From Planctomycetaceae bacterium (lineage in GTDB: Bacteria; Planctomycetota; Planctomycetia; Pirellulales; UBA1268): a DNA stretch of 6,318 nt. The stretch spans positions 1-6,318 of the forward strand of contig CANETO010000125.1 in assembly GCA_947440895.1 (NCBI GenBank). The letters run 5' to 3'. Position numbers and translations under genes: made by a program. The notes below the pieces were generated by a model. The model was not told the DNA's origin. It made no database searches and saw nothing but the letters and a program-made list of their open reading frames with translations. This document shows, in pieces, positions 6,036 through 6,318 of the stretch. How positions within the stretch are numbered: the stretch's first letter is position 1; the number at the start of each line of letters is the position of its first letter.

Positions 6036-6318
6036 TCAGTATCGCGCCGGCTGCACGGGAACGGATCGTGCCGGTGGCATGCCGCTGGTGTTGGAGAAGG
6101 GCCACCAGTTGCCGTTGGCGGTCTGTTGTTGCGGACCGGCGGGCATCTGTGGCATCGCCTGCTGCATCTGGTTGCTCACCTGCTGCTGGGCATTCTGCAT
6201 GCCCTGCTGAAACTGGTTGTTCAATTGCTGGGCTTGGTTGTTAAAGCCCTGCTGGTATTGGTTCACTGTGTTCTGCATCTGGCTCGCGGCTTGTTGCTGC
6301 TGCGCGGTCAGCGATTGC
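6036..6318 (-). CDS. Gln/Asn-rich low-complexity protein, C-terminal part (5' end outside window)
   Basis: The frame is open from the window edge (6318) to TGA at 6036-6038, giving 93 visible residues. An internal ATG at 6276-6278 exists, but the same composition continues upstream of it, so the real start is probably outside. Of the 93 residues, 28 are Gln and 11 Asn. Residues coded by 6156-6290 form three 15-residue tandem repeats with hydrophobic positions spaced 3-4 apart, suggesting an amphipathic helix or coiled coil. The tail is Pro-rich with a NWWPF cluster and ends in PVQPARY. No enzyme or binding motif is visible in this part, and function is unknown. Low-complexity shadow translation is a risk, but the repeat phasing and in-frame continuity argue that it is real. 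Confidence 0.6.
   Translation of the reverse strand, partial: QSLTAQQQQAASQMQNTVNQYQQGFNNQAQQLNNQFQQGMQNAQQQVSNQMQQAMPQMPAGPQQQTANGNWWPFSNTSGMPPARSVPVQPARY
6156..6290 (-). repeat. Three tandem 45-nt repeats encoding a 15-residue Gln-rich unit
   Basis: The minus-strand units at 6246-6290, 6201-6245 and 6156-6200 encode AASQMQNTVNQYQQG, FNNQAQQLNNQFQQG and MQNAQQQVSNQMQQA. They share Q at position 6, N10 or its neighbour, and QQ at 13-14; positions 1, 5, 8/9 and 12 carry the hydrophobic or small residues. The units have diverged, so this is old protein-level duplication or selection for a periodic helix rather than a recent DNA expansion. Degenerate similarity continues toward the window edge. 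Confidence 0.6.

Overview
All six protein-coding genes supported here lie on the minus strand of a GC-rich bacterial chromosome segment, so gene order in the direction of transcription runs from high to low coordinates. The NuoB sequence style, a short SecA paralogue and an adjacent secreted protein of planctomycete type suggest a member of the Planctomycetota (Pirellula/Rhodopirellula-like). This is recognition from memory, not a search result.

Layout from 6318 down to 1. (1) 6036-6318 is the 3' end of a Gln/Asn-rich low-complexity protein built on a 15-residue tandem repeat; its start lies outside the window. (2) A 232-nt gap holds a candidate promoter. (3) 3857-5803 encodes a short SecA-like ATPase: the motor core is intact, but the C-terminal part of canonical SecA is absent. 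(4) Two nt later, 2766-3854 encodes an exported helical protein that looks like a TolC/outer-membrane-efflux protein without its barrel. (5) After 68 nt, 1654-2697 encodes a tRNA-dihydrouridine synthase of the DusB/NifR3 type. (6) The 199-nt gap at 1455-1653 contains two inverted copies of a 27-nt hairpin unit with compensatory stem changes (REP/BIME-like), then an AT-rich candidate promoter. (7) 681-1454 encodes a SufR-like winged-helix regulator with a cysteine-rich C-terminus. (8) After 84 nt, 1-596 encodes NuoB of respiratory complex I, cut off at its 3' end by the window edge.

The SecA-like and TolC-like genes abut and are probably translated together; they may form an accessory export or envelope module. 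The Dus gene may be a passenger of that transcript, and the hairpin just past its stop could end it. The SufR-like regulator, which probably senses Fe-S clusters, sits directly upstream of nuoB, whose product carries cluster N2. This suggests local control of a complex I subunit by cluster status. No tRNA, rRNA, CRISPR array or intact insertion sequence was seen.
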